A stretch of 64,000 nucleotides of DNA from Pseudomonadota bacterium (GTDB lineage Bacteria > Pseudomonadota > Alphaproteobacteria > Rhizobiales > Rhizobiaceae). Positions 50,984-59,739 of the stretch are shown in pieces. A model generated the notes under the pieces. That model saw only the letters and a program-made list of their open reading frames with translations. It had not been told where the DNA came from and searched no databases. The stretch is from the NCBI GenBank assembly GCA_023451735.1, contig JAEXYH010000004.1, positions 1 through 64,000 of the forward strand. Reading direction: 5' to 3'. A program made the position numbers and the translations under genes. The number at the start of each line of letters is the position of its first letter. Within the stretch, counting starts at the first letter, position 1.

Positions 50984-52516
50984 ATGAGCGAATATCTTCT
51001 CGAAATGAAGAATATCTCCAAGAGCTTTTCCGGCGTGAAAGCCCTGGAGGGAATCCATCTGCAGGTCCGCGCCGGCGAATGCGTCGGTCTGTGCGGCGAG
51101 AACGGTGCCGGAAAGTCGACCCTGATGAAGGTCCTTTCGGCTGTCTATCCTTACGGCACCTGGGAGGGTGAAATCCTCTGGGAAGGTCGGGAGTTGAAGG
51201 CGAGCTCCATCCGCGAGACGGAAAAGGCGGGCATCGCCATCATTCACCAGGAGCTGATGATGGTTCCACACCTCTCGGTGGCGGAAAACATCTTCCTGGG
51301 CTCCGAAATCAGTAATCACGGCTTTCTCGACTACGATGCAATGAACGCAAGAGCGCAGGAGCTGCTCGCCAAGCTGAATGTCCATGACATCAATCCCGCG
51401 CTTCCCGTCCTCAATTATTCCGGCGGCAAACAGCAGCTTATCGAAATCGCCAAGGCATTGAACAAGAATGCCAAGCTGCTGATCCTCGACGAGCCGACAT
51501 CGGCGCTGACGGCAACCGAGATCCGTACGCTGCTCGATCTCGTGAAAAGCCTCAAGGCCGAGGGCCTTGCCTGCGTCTACATTTCCCACAAGCTCGAGGA
51601 AGTAGCCGAGATCTCGGATACCGTCACGGTTATCCGCGACGGCACCCATATTGCCACCCGCCCGATGAGCGAGTTGACGACCGCCAATATCGTCACGATG
51701 ATGGTTGGCCGCGAGATGAAAAATCTCTATCCGAAGGAAGACCACGCGATCGGCGAGGTCGTTCTCGAGGCGCGCAACATTTCCTGCTGGGATGTCACCA
51801 ATCCCAATCGCAAGGTCGTCGACGATGTGTCCTTCCAGATCCGCAAGGGCGAAATCCTCGGGATTGCAGGTCTTGTCGGAGCAGGCCGAACCGAGCTGGT
51901 CTCGACCCTGTTCGGAGCATATCCCGGCACCCACAAGGGAAGCGTTCGTCTTGACAGCAAGGAGATCACGATCCGATCGCCGCGCGATGCCGTCAAAGCC
52001 GGCATCTGCATGGTGCCGGAAGACCGTAAACGAAGCGGCATCCTGCCGATCATCGGCGTCGGGCACAACATGACGATCTCGGTGCTCAACCGTTTCGCGA
52101 CTTTCGGCCTGGTCGACGAGCATGAGGAGCTTGCGCAGATTCAAGCCGAGATCCTGCGCCTGAAGATCAAGACGGCCGATCCGATGCTGCCTATTGCATC
52201 GCTCTCCGGAGGCAATCAGCAGAAGGCGGTGCTCTCCAAGATGATGCTGCCCGAGCCGCGAATCCTTATTCTCGACGAACCGACCCGCGGGGTCGATGTC
52301 GGCGCGAAATATGAAATCTACAAGCTGATATTCGCGCTCGCCAAGGCCGGCGTGGCGGTGCTGATGGTGTCGTCCGAACTGACCGAAGTGCTGGGGATCT
52401 CCGATCGTGTCCTTGTTATCGGGGAAGGACGGCTGCGCGGCGATTTCGTCAATGACAACCTGACCCAAGAACATGTGCTGGCTGCGGCTTTGGGCCAATC
52501 CAGGCAGATGGCCTGA
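50984..52516 (+). CDS. xylG: D-xylose ABC transporter ATP-binding protein
   Basis: The 510-residue protein has two ABC domains. The first has Walker A GENGAGKST, LNYSGGKQQLIEIAKAL as signature and LLILDEPTSALT; the second has the degenerate GLVGAGRTELV loop, LSGGNQQKAVLSKMML signature and DEPTRGVDVG. Size and domain form match XylG. It lies 64 nt after xylF, with a hairpin in the gap, and 34 nt before xylH. Confidence 0.95.
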   Translation: MSEYLLEMKNISKSFSGVKALEGIHLQVRAGECVGLCGENGAGKSTLMKVLSAVYPYGTWEGEILWEGRELKASSIRETEKAGIAIIHQELMMVPHLSVAENIFLGSEISNHGFLDYDAMNARAQELLAKLNVHDINPALPVLNYSGGKQQLIEIAKALNKNAKLLILDEPTSALTATEIRTLLDLVKSLKAEGLACVYISHKLEEVAEISDTVTVIRDGTHIATRPMSELTTANIVTMMVGREMKNLYPKEDHAIGEVVLEARNISCWDVTNPNRKVVDDVSFQIRKGEILGIAGLVGAGRTELVSTLFGAYPGTHKGSVRLDSKEITIRSPRDAVKAGICMVPEDRKRSGILPIIGVGHNMTISVLNRFATFGLVDEHEELAQIQAEILRLKIKTADPMLPIASLSGGNQQKAVLSKMMLPEPRILILDEPTRGVDVGAKYEIYKLIFALAKAGVAVLMVSSELTEVLGISDRVLVIGEGRLRGDFVNDNLTQEHVLAAALGQSRQMA

Positions 52517-52550
52517 AACACACGGCCACGGCTGTAGAAGGCGCTTTAAC

Positions 52551-53714
52551 ATGACGAATATAAATCTTCGAAAATTCCTTTCCGAAAACAAGATCGTAGC
52601 CCTACTGATCGTGGTCGCCCTGATCTGGGCGCTGTTCGGCTATCTGACCTATAATGCCGATACAGGTGTTTCCGGCTTTCTGACGGCTCGCAACTTCTCC
52701 AATCTGCTGCGCCAGATGGCAATCACCGGCATTCTCGCCGCCGCGATGGTCTTCGTCATCGTCGCGGGTGAAATCGACCTGTCGGTCGGTTCGCTTCTCG
52801 GTCTTCTCGGTGGCATCGCGGCGATCCTTGATGCGGTCTATGGCTGGCCGCTCGCAGGCACCGTGTCTTTCGTCCTACTTGCGGGTGCCGCGCTCGGCCT
52901 GATGAACGGCTGGATGACCTCTTATCTCGGCATCCCCTCCTTCATCGTCACGCTCGGCGGGCAGCTTGCCTTCCGAGGCGCCGTGCTGGGCCTTACCGGC
53001 GGCATCACCATCGCCCCCGTTTCCCCCAGCCTGCGTTATATCGGCCAGGGCTATCTGCCCGGCTGGCTCGGCAACGGATGCGCCATCCTGCTCTTCCTCG
53101 TTCTGTTCTTCATGGCATTCAGGACACGCCGCAAGCGCCTCCAGCATAACCTGCGGGTGCCAACCCCGGTCATGGAGGCGGTCAGGCTCGTCATCATCGG
53201 CCTGTTCATCCTGGGTTTCGTGCTGGTGCTGAACTCCTATCAGGGCATCCCCGTCCCCGTCCTGATGCTACTTTTCGTGCTGGGCATCTTCACCATCATC
53301 GCCAAGGGAACGGTGTTCGGCCGCTACATCTATGCCGTCGGCTCCAATTCGGAGGCCACCCGTCTCTCCGGCGTCAACGTCAATCTGGTCAAGATGGCGG
53401 TGTTCGGCCTTATGGGCCTGATGGCAGCGCTTGCCGGCATCACCACGACGGCGAGACTTGCCGCGGGCACGCCGTCGGCCGGTTTCGGTGGCGAACTCGA
53501 TGCAATCGCATCCTGCTTCATCGGCGGCACGTCGATGCGCGGCGGCGTCGGCTCCGTCATCGGCGCGCTGGTCGGCGCTCTCATCATGGCAAGTCTCGAC
53601 AACGGCATGTCGATGATGGGTGTCGACACGTTCTGGCAGCAGATCATCAAGGGCATCATTCTGGTCATCGCCGTCTATCTCGACATCGTCTCCTCCGGCG
53701 CCAAGCGAGCCTGA
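52551..53714 (+). CDS. xylH: D-xylose ABC transporter permease
   Basis: The 387-residue membrane protein has about ten membrane segments and XylH-typical pieces: FVIVAGEIDLSVGSLLGLLGG, GIPSFIVTLGGQLAFRG and GGTSMRGGVGSVIGALVGALIM. E. coli XylH has 393 residues. It is the last gene of xylFGH. The in-frame extension from 52473 overlaps xylG and is rejected. No xylA or xylB is in the window. Confidence 0.95.
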   Translation: MTNINLRKFLSENKIVALLIVVALIWALFGYLTYNADTGVSGFLTARNFSNLLRQMAITGILAAAMVFVIVAGEIDLSVGSLLGLLGGIAAILDAVYGWPLAGTVSFVLLAGAALGLMNGWMTSYLGIPSFIVTLGGQLAFRGAVLGLTGGITIAPVSPSLRYIGQGYLPGWLGNGCAILLFLVLFFMAFRTRRKRLQHNLRVPTPVMEAVRLVIIGLFILGFVLVLNSYQGIPVPVLMLLFVLGIFTIIAKGTVFGRYIYAVGSNSEATRLSGVNVNLVKMAVFGLMGLMAALAGITTTARLAAGTPSAGFGGELDAIASCFIGGTSMRGGVGSVIGALVGALIMASLDNGMSMMGVDTFWQQIIKGIILVIAVYLDIVSSGAKRA

Positions 53715-54025
53715 ACTGGTCAAACTCAGCGAAGGACGTGCATGAGTCCTGCCGAACCGCGACCGGTTTGGCAGGGGTGCCGAGAGCAATTCCGGCAAAA
53801 GCGGTCACCGGTTTTACGTCCCGGCATTGCGTTGAAACAAAGTGGTCGAGCTGTTTCGCGTCTCGGACAAAGGCCGAAACGCCCCTACTGGTAGGTCGCA
53901 ACCTCGAATGGGGTGGTTTCGCAAAAGATGCGGACATCGTCATCTTCCAACCGTGTCGAACCGCACCAGATTTAAAGACACAGTCAGGCGGCATTCGCCA
54001 TTCCAAGCCGCGTCAGGAGACCACC
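53715..54025. other. intergenic region with RIME-like repeat
   Basis: The 311-nt gap holds a RIME-like repeat at 53784-53860 and otherwise nothing I could assign. I looked for a SAM-II riboswitch because the next gene is a Cys/Met enzyme, but no good match was found. An AGGAGACC ribosome binding site precedes the ATG at 54026. Confidence 0.5.
53784..53860. repeat. RIME-like rhizobial intergenic palindromic repeat
   Basis: The segment begins GAGCAATTCCGGCAAAAGCG, continues with a CGGTTTTACGTCC motif and a CATTGCG-x-GAAACAAAG tail. This is the layout of the RIME-type mosaic elements scattered between genes of Rhizobium and relatives. The two ends can pair into a long imperfect hairpin. Its presence supports a Rhizobiaceae host. 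Confidence 0.6.
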
Positions 54026-55309
54026 ATGACCTCACCGCATCCGTCGAAAACCAGCATCGGCAACCATGCACTGCATCCGGAAACGCAGATGCTGAATTAT
54101 GGTTACGATCCGGACCTTTCCGAAGGGGCGGTCAAGCCGCCGGTATTCCTCACATCCACCTTCGTGTTCAAATCGGCTGAGGACGGCCGTGATTTCTTCG
54201 ATTACGTCTCCGGCCGCAAAGTGCCGCCGGAGGGGCGCGGGGCTGGGCTGGTCTATTCTCGCTTCAATCATCCCAACAGCGAGATCGTCGAGGACCGGCT
54301 GGCGATCTATGAGGGCGCGGAAAGCGGTGCGGTCTTTGCCTCCGGCATGGCGGCCATCTCGACGACCTTGCTCGCCTTCGTGCGTCCGGGCGACGTGATC
54401 CTTCACTCCCAGCCACTATACGGCGGAACGGAAACGCTGCTTTCCAGGACGTTTTCGAACCTCGGCGTCGCCGCTGTCGGTTTTGCCGATGGGGTGGATG
54501 AAAGCTCGATGAGTGCCGCCGCAGAAGACGCGATGCAAAAAGGACGCGTCTCGGTGATCCTTATCGAAACCCCCGCCAACCCGACCAACGGGCTTGTGGA
54601 TATCGCCTTGGTCGGGCGGATTGCCGACAGGATCGGTGAACAACAGGGACACCGACCCATCGTCGCCTGCGACAACACCTTGCTCGGGCCTGTCTTTCAA
54701 CGGCCGCTAGAGTATGGCGCCGATATCTCGCTCTATTCCCTCACAAAGTATGTGGGCGGCCATTCGGATCTGATCGCGGGGGCCGCTCTCGGCAGCAAGG
54801 CCGTCATCAGCCAGATACGATCGCTCAGGGGATCGATCGGAACGCAACTCGATCCGCATTCATGCTGGATGCTCGGCCGCTCTCTCGAAACACTCCAGAT
54901 CAGGATGGAGCGCGCCAACAGCAATGCGAAGGCAATCGCCGATTTTCTAAAAAGTCACCCGAAGGTCGCGAAGCTTCACTATCTTGATTTTGCCGATCCG
55001 GAATCGGCTGTTGGGCGGGTGTTTGAGGCGCAATGCAGCGGCGCCGGGTCGACCTTCTCATTCGATATAGAAGGCGGGCAGCCGGCCGCGTTCAGGTTTC
55101 TGAACGCCCTGCAGATCGTCAAGCTCGCCGTCAGTCTCGGAGGAACGGAATCTCTCGGCTCGCACCCAGCCACGATGACACATTCGGGCGTGCCGGCAGA
55201 TGTGCGCCAGCGCATCGGCGTGCTGGATTCGACGATCCGGCTGTCAATCGGCATCGAACATCCGGACGACCTGATTGCCGACCTCGTTCAGGCGCTAGAC
55301 AAGGCGTAA
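54026..55309 (+). CDS. Cys/Met-metabolism PLP-dependent enzyme (cystathionine gamma-synthase family)
   Basis: The 427-residue protein belongs to the cystathionine gamma-synthase/methionine gamma-lyase family: PPVFLTSTFVFKSAEDGRDFF, YSRFNHPNSEIVEDRLAIYEGAE, FASGMAAISTTLLAF, ACDNTLLGPVFQRPLEYGADISLYSLTKYVGGHSDLIAG with the PLP Lys in SLTKYVGGH, and SLGGTESLGSHPATMTHSG. Substrate and reaction (gamma-synthase, beta-lyase or gamma-lyase) cannot be told. The ATG at 54026 is chosen over upstream frames because of its RBS. A nearby Rrf2 regulator could control it. Confidence 0.9.
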   Translation: MTSPHPSKTSIGNHALHPETQMLNYGYDPDLSEGAVKPPVFLTSTFVFKSAEDGRDFFDYVSGRKVPPEGRGAGLVYSRFNHPNSEIVEDRLAIYEGAESGAVFASGMAAISTTLLAFVRPGDVILHSQPLYGGTETLLSRTFSNLGVAAVGFADGVDESSMSAAAEDAMQKGRVSVILIETPANPTNGLVDIALVGRIADRIGEQQGHRPIVACDNTLLGPVFQRPLEYGADISLYSLTKYVGGHSDLIAGAALGSKAVISQIRSLRGSIGTQLDPHSCWMLGRSLETLQIRMERANSNAKAIADFLKSHPKVAKLHYLDFADPESAVGRVFEAQCSGAGSTFSFDIEGGQPAAFRFLNALQIVKLAVSLGGTESLGSHPATMTHSGVPADVRQRIGVLDSTIRLSIGIEHPDDLIADLVQALDKA

Positions 55310-55373
55310 AGGCGAGAAACGAAGACTTCCCCGTCTCGGATGGCGCCAGAGCGACGACGGCCCGTTGCTCGAG

Positions 55374-55619
55374 TTACGCCTGGATCAGAATGCCCGCCTC
55401 GCGGGCTGCATCAACGAAGGCCTGCCGGGCATCTTCCGGCTTTTTCCTGCCCGCATCGACTGCGGCACAGATTTCAAGCGCCTTGTCCAGAAAGGTGCCG
55501 TCTTCGGTTGGCCAATCCTCGATCATCGCCCAGGCAGCGGCTTGCGTCGTCTCGATTGTTGTCTCTTCCGGCGGTTCTCCAACGGATACGACAACCGGTT
55601 TTTTCCAGGGCGTGTTCAT
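55374..55619 (-). CDS. DUF982 family small protein
   Basis: This 81-residue protein has the DUF982 pattern: a basic start KPVVVSVG, the ETTQAAAWAMIEDWP core and a helical LDKALEICAAVDAGRKKPEDARQAF end. The family is almost confined to Rhizobiales and its function is unknown. It is convergent with the PLP-enzyme gene and lies 143 nt downstream of the Rrf2 gene on the same strand. Confidence 0.85.
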   Translation of the reverse strand: MNTPWKKPVVVSVGEPPEETTIETTQAAAWAMIEDWPTEDGTFLDKALEICAAVDAGRKKPEDARQAFVDAAREAGILIQA

Positions 55620-55762
55620 AAGTCTCGTTCCATCGCTTCGGTCAAAAAAGGCCTCTTAGACCGTTTCGATGCGACTGGCGAGGCACCGGCACACAAAGCG
55701 GCATGTTACAGCTCGATATCGAACTCCGGCAGAGCCCCGCGGCGCAAGAGCCGCCACACGCT

Positions 55763-56209
55763 CTACCGCACGGCGATTTCGTTCTCGACAGAAGACCGTT
55801 TCGCCACCATCTGCTCAAGCGTCATGTTGTCGAGCACCGCGGAAATGGCGTCGCGGACCTCCATCATCGAATGGCGTACCTGACAGTCTTCCGGATGATC
55901 GCAATCATCGCAGGCCTCGAAAGCCGTCTTGCTGGCACAGCGGATCGGCGCAAGCGGGCCGTCGAGTATCCTGACAGCATGGCCAATGGAAATCTCCGAT
56001 GCCGGCTTCGACAGGGCGTAACCGCCGCCCGGCCCCTTCTTGGAGCGCAGAATTCCGCCCTTGCGCAATTCCAGAAGAATAGCGTCGAGAAACTTCTTGG
56101 AAATATTGTTCTGCTCCGCAATGTCGCTCACGAAGGCGGTTTTACCGGGTTCGATCTGCGCCAGGTGCACAAGTGCCTTTAGCCCGTATTTTCCTTTTTT
56201 CGTCAGCAT
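55763..56209 (-). CDS. Rrf2 family transcriptional regulator
   Basis: The 148-residue protein has the Rrf2 winged helix (LTKKGKYGLKALVHLA, then NISKKFLDAILLELRKGGIL, 1-60) and a GPGGGYALSKP wing. Four cysteines follow at about 92-110 (IRCASKTAFEACDDCDHPEDC), in the region where IscR, NsrR and RirA hold an Fe-S cluster, but with a different spacing. It is closer to CysR/CymR-like members than to RirA. A role in sulfur or redox control of the neighbouring Cys/Met enzyme is plausible but unproven. Confidence 0.9.
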   Translation of the reverse strand: MLTKKGKYGLKALVHLAQIEPGKTAFVSDIAEQNNISKKFLDAILLELRKGGILRSKKGPGGGYALSKPASEISIGHAVRILDGPLAPIRCASKTAFEACDDCDHPEDCQVRHSMMEVRDAISAVLDNMTLEQMVAKRSSVENEIAVR

Positions 56210-56365
56210 CGATGTGTGAAGGTCCGGTTTACCGGCACGATTGCCGGCTTACCGATGACCGATACAGGACCGAAACGAAACCTTCAACAATCGGTTGCCT
56301 CTGCCCGTTTCAAATTCAGGGCATTCGACTTGAATATCTTCAAGAATTCGGACACTCGATCGGGC

Positions 56366-57313
56366 TCAAGATGTCTCGAAAACCTCGCGATGGGTCGCGA
56401 CGAAAAAACGTCCCTCCGGCGTCACCCAGCCACGGAACATTCCATCTGTATTGTAGGGCGCAGCAATCGAGCCATCCGCAGCGACTGCAACCAGCCCGGC
56501 GCCGATATTATGGGGCTTGAGTTCCTCCATGATGACCTTGGCCGCAGCTCTTTCCAGATCTTCGCCGAGATAATTCATCCGGCTCGCCACCTCGTGGCCA
56601 ACGGCATGGCGAATAAAAAACTCCCCCTTGCCCGTACCGGAAACGGCACAGATCCCGTCGCGTGCATAGGTGCCGGCACCGACGATCGGCGTGTCGCCGA
56701 TGCGGCCAGCCGGCTTGTTGTTGTAACCGCCCGTGGATGTTGCAGCGGCCAGATGGCCCGCGCGGTCGAGTGCGACGGCCCCGACCGTGCCATGCTTCTC
56801 GGCCTCGCTTGCCTTGACCGCTGTTCCGGCGGCAGCATGGGCCTTCATCGCAGCCAGCGCCTTCACGCGTCGTTCTGTGGTGAAATAGCTGGGTTCAACG
56901 ACGTCGAGACCTTCAGCCCGCGCGAACTCGTCAGCGGCTGCTCCTCCGAGAAGCACGGCCTCGCCCTTTTCCATCACGCGGCGCGCAGCCCTGATCGGGT
57001 TACGGATGCGCCTGACCAGCGTCACGGCGCCGGCCTCCAAGGTCCGGCCGTCCATAATCGAGGCGTCCAGTTCATGCTCCCCATCGGCATTCAGCGCCGC
57101 CCCATAACCGGCATTGAAATGCGCGCTGTCCTCCATCACGACCACGGACGCCTGAACGGCGTCGAGTGCAGAGCCGCCAGCGCTCAACACCGCCCAGCCG
57201 GCCTGCAACGAGCGGTGAAGATCTGCGCGGGCGGCCGACCATTCTTCTTCGCTCAGATCGAGCTTCGCCATGACGCCGCAACCACCATGAATGGCGAGTG
57301 CAATCCTGTTCAT
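56366..57313 (-). CDS. iaaA: isoaspartyl peptidase / L-asparaginase (plant-type Ntn hydrolase)
   Basis: The 315-residue precursor begins NRIALAIHGGCGVM and has the autocleavage site at HG-TVGAVALD, making T176 the new N-terminal nucleophile of the beta subunit. ATSTGGYNNKPAGRIGDTPIVGAG follows as in IaaA. The enzyme releases aspartate from beta-aspartyl dipeptides or hydrolyses asparagine. In E. coli iaaA precedes the gsiABCD glutathione importer; here it lies downstream of a dipeptide-type binding protein, behind a terminator. Confidence 0.93.
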   Translation of the reverse strand: MNRIALAIHGGCGVMAKLDLSEEEWSAARADLHRSLQAGWAVLSAGGSALDAVQASVVVMEDSAHFNAGYGAALNADGEHELDASIMDGRTLEAGAVTLVRRIRNPIRAARRVMEKGEAVLLGGAAADEFARAEGLDVVEPSYFTTERRVKALAAMKAHAAAGTAVKASEAEKHGTVGAVALDRAGHLAAATSTGGYNNKPAGRIGDTPIVGAGTYARDGICAVSGTGKGEFFIRHAVGHEVASRMNYLGEDLERAAAKVIMEELKPHNIGAGLVAVAADGSIAAPYNTDGMFRGWVTPEGRFFVATHREVFETS

Positions 57314-57333
57314 CTGTTCTGCCTTCTACCTGC

Positions 57334-57360
57334 AAAAAGGCCGGGCAAAATTGCCCGGCC
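57334..57360 (-). terminator. rho-independent terminator between the binding-protein gene and iaaA
   Basis: On the minus strand a perfect 10-bp stem (GGCCGGGCAA with TTGCCCGGCC, 2-nt centre) is followed by five Ts. It lies 23 nt after the binding-protein stop and 21 nt before the iaaA start, so iaaA is probably made at a lower level. Confidence 0.75.
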
Positions 57361-57382
57361 AATTGTCGTGTTATGATATGTG

Positions 57383-58975
57383 TTATTGCGCAGGACGAAT
57401 GTTCATCGCAAGCGTATCCTCATCCGAGCGCGGCGTGATCGTTATAGTCTTTTTCATGCCCCAGGCCGACACGATCGAAGCGATCGACAGGTTGGGACGA
57501 TCGCTGGCGACCAGCGCGTTCGCATCCTTCAGGAACTGCTCACGCTTTTTGGCATCCATCTCGACACCGGCATCCTCGATCAGCTTGTCCATCGTCGGAT
57601 TGGAATAAGCGCGGATATTGAAGGCACCGAGCTTTTTTGCCGGATCGTTGGTATGGACGAGCGAGGACAGGGTGTAGTTCGCCTCACCGGTCAACGTACC
57701 CCATCCCGACATGGTCAGCGAATAATCGCCGCGGGTATTGGCCGGGAAATAGACGGCACCCGGCTGTGCATTCGCTTCCACGTCGATGCCGATCGCAGTC
57801 AGCATCTGGGCGATCGTCGTGCCGGTATCCTTGTCACCCGGCAGGCGGTCGTTGGTGAAGGTGAAGACGACCTTGAAGCCATCCGGATAACCGGCTTCGG
57901 CGAGCAGCGCCTTTGCCTTGTCGACATCCGATGCCGGCGCCTTCACATCCGGGTTGTAACCGAAAATGTTCGGCGTCACGAGCTGTGACTGCACCGTGCC
58001 CATGCCTTCCATGGCGATTTCGGTGATCGTTTCGCGATCGATGGCAAGATCGAAGGCTTCGCGGACCTTCGGATCGAGGAAGGGGTTCTTCGGCAGCGGC
58101 GAGCCATCCTTCGCCGTCACCTGCGGCGGCTTTTCGCGAAAATCAAACGCGATGTTGAACAGGTAGACACTGTCCTGGCGCACGATGCTGAGCTTGCTGT
58201 CGGTTTCAAGCGTCGGCACGTCGGATGCGGGAATGCGGGCAATCAGGTCCACCTGGCCAGCCTTCAGCTGGGCAACGCGGGCTGCATCGTTGGGGATTTC
58301 CTTGCGGGTAACCTTGTCCCAGGGCTCCTTGCCGCCCCAGTAACCGTCGAAGCTTTGCAGCACGAGCTGTTCTTTCGGCGTCCAGGAAACGAACTTGTAG
58401 GGTCCGGTACCGATCGCGGCATTGCCGGAATTAAACCCTTCAGCAGCCTTCTCGGCGCTGTCGGAATAATCTTTGGCTGCGACATGCGAAACGACGAAGA
58501 GACGGATGAAATCGTTCGGCAGGTTCGGAGCAGGACCGTCGGTCTTCACCCGGATTGTATGGGCATCAACGATCTCCGTGCTTTTCACGCGGCGGACATA
58601 AATTGTCGTCGGGTTGGGACCGGCAACCTTTGGAATGCGCTCAATCGAGAACTTTACGTCCTCGGCGGTGAAGTCGGAACCGTCATGGAATTTTACGCCT
58701 TCGCGCAGCTTGAATTCCCAGGTCGTGTCGTCGACCGCAGTCCAGGAGGTAGCGAGACCCGGCTCCAGTTCGAGATTGTTGCCGGACTTGATGAGCGAAT
58801 CGTAGATGTGTTTCATCGCCTCGGCATGGGTGCCGGCAGCGGTGAAATCCGGATCGATGGACAGCGGGCCGGCACGCACGCCGATCGTGAGATCGGCCGC
58901 CAAAGCCGCGCCCGAAACGCCGCCGAGCAGCGTCGCCGCAAGCGCAACTGTGCGAAATGTCTTGGAAATCGTCAT
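57383..58975 (-). CDS. peptide/glutathione-type ABC transporter substrate-binding protein (DppA/GsiB family)
   Basis: This 530-residue protein has a signal peptide (cleavage near ALA-AD, residue 26) and the SBP_bac_5 fold: LEPGLATSWTAVDDTTWEFKLREGVKFHDGSDFTAEDVKFSIERI is the family signature block. It belongs to the dipeptide/oligopeptide/glutathione class. The gene overlaps the MarR gene stop by 4 nt. The matching permease and ATPase genes lie in the opposite direction beyond the MarR gene. Confidence 0.92.
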   Translation of the reverse strand: MTISKTFRTVALAATLLGGVSGAALAADLTIGVRAGPLSIDPDFTAAGTHAEAMKHIYDSLIKSGNNLELEPGLATSWTAVDDTTWEFKLREGVKFHDGSDFTAEDVKFSIERIPKVAGPNPTTIYVRRVKSTEIVDAHTIRVKTDGPAPNLPNDFIRLFVVSHVAAKDYSDSAEKAAEGFNSGNAAIGTGPYKFVSWTPKEQLVLQSFDGYWGGKEPWDKVTRKEIPNDAARVAQLKAGQVDLIARIPASDVPTLETDSKLSIVRQDSVYLFNIAFDFREKPPQVTAKDGSPLPKNPFLDPKVREAFDLAIDRETITEIAMEGMGTVQSQLVTPNIFGYNPDVKAPASDVDKAKALLAEAGYPDGFKVVFTFTNDRLPGDKDTGTTIAQMLTAIGIDVEANAQPGAVYFPANTRGDYSLTMSGWGTLTGEANYTLSSLVHTNDPAKKLGAFNIRAYSNPTMDKLIEDAGVEMDAKKREQFLKDANALVASDRPNLSIASIVSAWGMKKTITITPRSDEDTLAMNIRPAQ

Positions 58976-59553
58976 TCTTCGTTCTCCTCAATATTTGTGA
59001 TTAATGGCCAGTTCGGTGAATCCACGACAATCTTGGCGAGCAGTTCCGACAGCATCAGCTGTTCGGCTGGCGTCAGCGCGGAGGCCATGGCCTTTTCCCG
59101 CTCCACCATCGGCTGCATGGCCTGATCGACGATGCGTCTGCCTTCGTCCGTGATGTAGAGAACGAAGCTTCTCAAGTCCGCCTGATCGACTTCGCGGCGG
59201 ATGATCTTCTTGTCGATCAGTTTTTGAATTGCGCGGCTGATCGTATTCTTTGGGAAACCGGAAGAGCTGCAGATGGCGCTGGCCGTCAGACCGTCCGATA
59301 GGCCGAGCGAATAGAGCACGACGAATTCGGGACGAGGGAGCCCGTATTCCTTCTCGAAGCGGCGATAGATCGGCTCGTTGAACTGCAGTGCCAGGATGTT
59401 GATGCGGAACGACAGCCAGCATGGATTTTGCCAAAGCTTGACGGCAACGAGATCTTCCACGCGGCGATTTCCGGCGGCCACCAGACCGCCTTCCCGCAGC
59501 AGATTATCCAGCGCCTTCTCATCCGTTTCACGCACGTCTCGTTTCCCATCCAT
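58972..59553 (-). CDS. MarR family transcriptional regulator
   Basis: The 193-residue protein has a MarR winged helix (about 65-165: YGLPRPEFVVLYSLG, TASAICSSSGFPKNTISRAIQKLIDKKIIRREV, YITDEGRRI). It is the first gene of a leftward operon with the peptide-binding protein. The region upstream contains a 19-bp repeat, present twice 52 bp apart, that forms an imperfect palindrome and is the probable operator. The 93-codon extension to 59832 is rejected because it would read through this operator and into the creatininase gene. Confidence 0.9.
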   Translation of the reverse strand: MDGKRDVRETDEKALDNLLREGGLVAAGNRRVEDLVAVKLWQNPCWLSFRINILALQFNEPIYRRFEKEYGLPRPEFVVLYSLGLSDGLTASAICSSSGFPKNTISRAIQKLIDKKIIRREVDQADLRSFVLYITDEGRRIVDQAMQPMVEREKAMASALTPAEQLMLSELLAKIVVDSPNWPLITNIEENEE

Positions 59554-59560
59554 TTTCAAA

Positions 59561-59579
59561 TTAGTCCCGTATGGAACTT
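59561..59579. promoter_or_regulatory. operator-like repeat, copy 1
   Basis: TTAGTCCCGTATGGAACTT is identical to the copy at 59613-59631. Its core AGTCCCGTATGGAACT is an imperfect palindrome (12 of 16 positions symmetric). It starts 7 nt upstream of the MarR start codon, so a bound protein would block that gene. Confidence 0.65.
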
Positions 59580-59612
59580 GACGCTGCATTAATTGGCTGT
59601 CAATTTCTTTTT

Positions 59613-59631
59613 TTAGTCCCGTATGGAACTT
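59613..59631. promoter_or_regulatory. operator-like repeat, copy 2
   Basis: This is the exact second copy of the 19-bp repeat at 59561-59579, 52 bp away start-to-start, close to five helical turns, so both copies face the same side of DNA. It lies in the divergent region between the MarR gene and the creatininase-gsi-like operon and could control both. Confidence 0.65.
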
Positions 59632-59739
59632 TGCATTTGGCGCAACATCGCGTTCAAAAGCATATTTTTTGTGCGTTTCGGCCCTGTTCTGCAATTTCTT
59701 TGCGCATGCCGGCCCGAACGGAGAATGGAGATGAGATAA

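Noticed and set aside
53715..54025. Possible SAM riboswitch before the Cys/Met PLP enzyme
   Set aside because: A GATTTAAAG stretch looked suggestive, but the SAM-II pseudoknot pattern (paired arms and the GCTAAA-type tail) is missing; most of the symmetry belongs to the RIME-like repeat.
55763..56209. Rrf2 gene as rirA, the regulator of the IRO-like site at 10736
   Set aside because: The N-terminus and Cys spacing do not fit RirA; it is more like CymR-type Rrf2 proteins.
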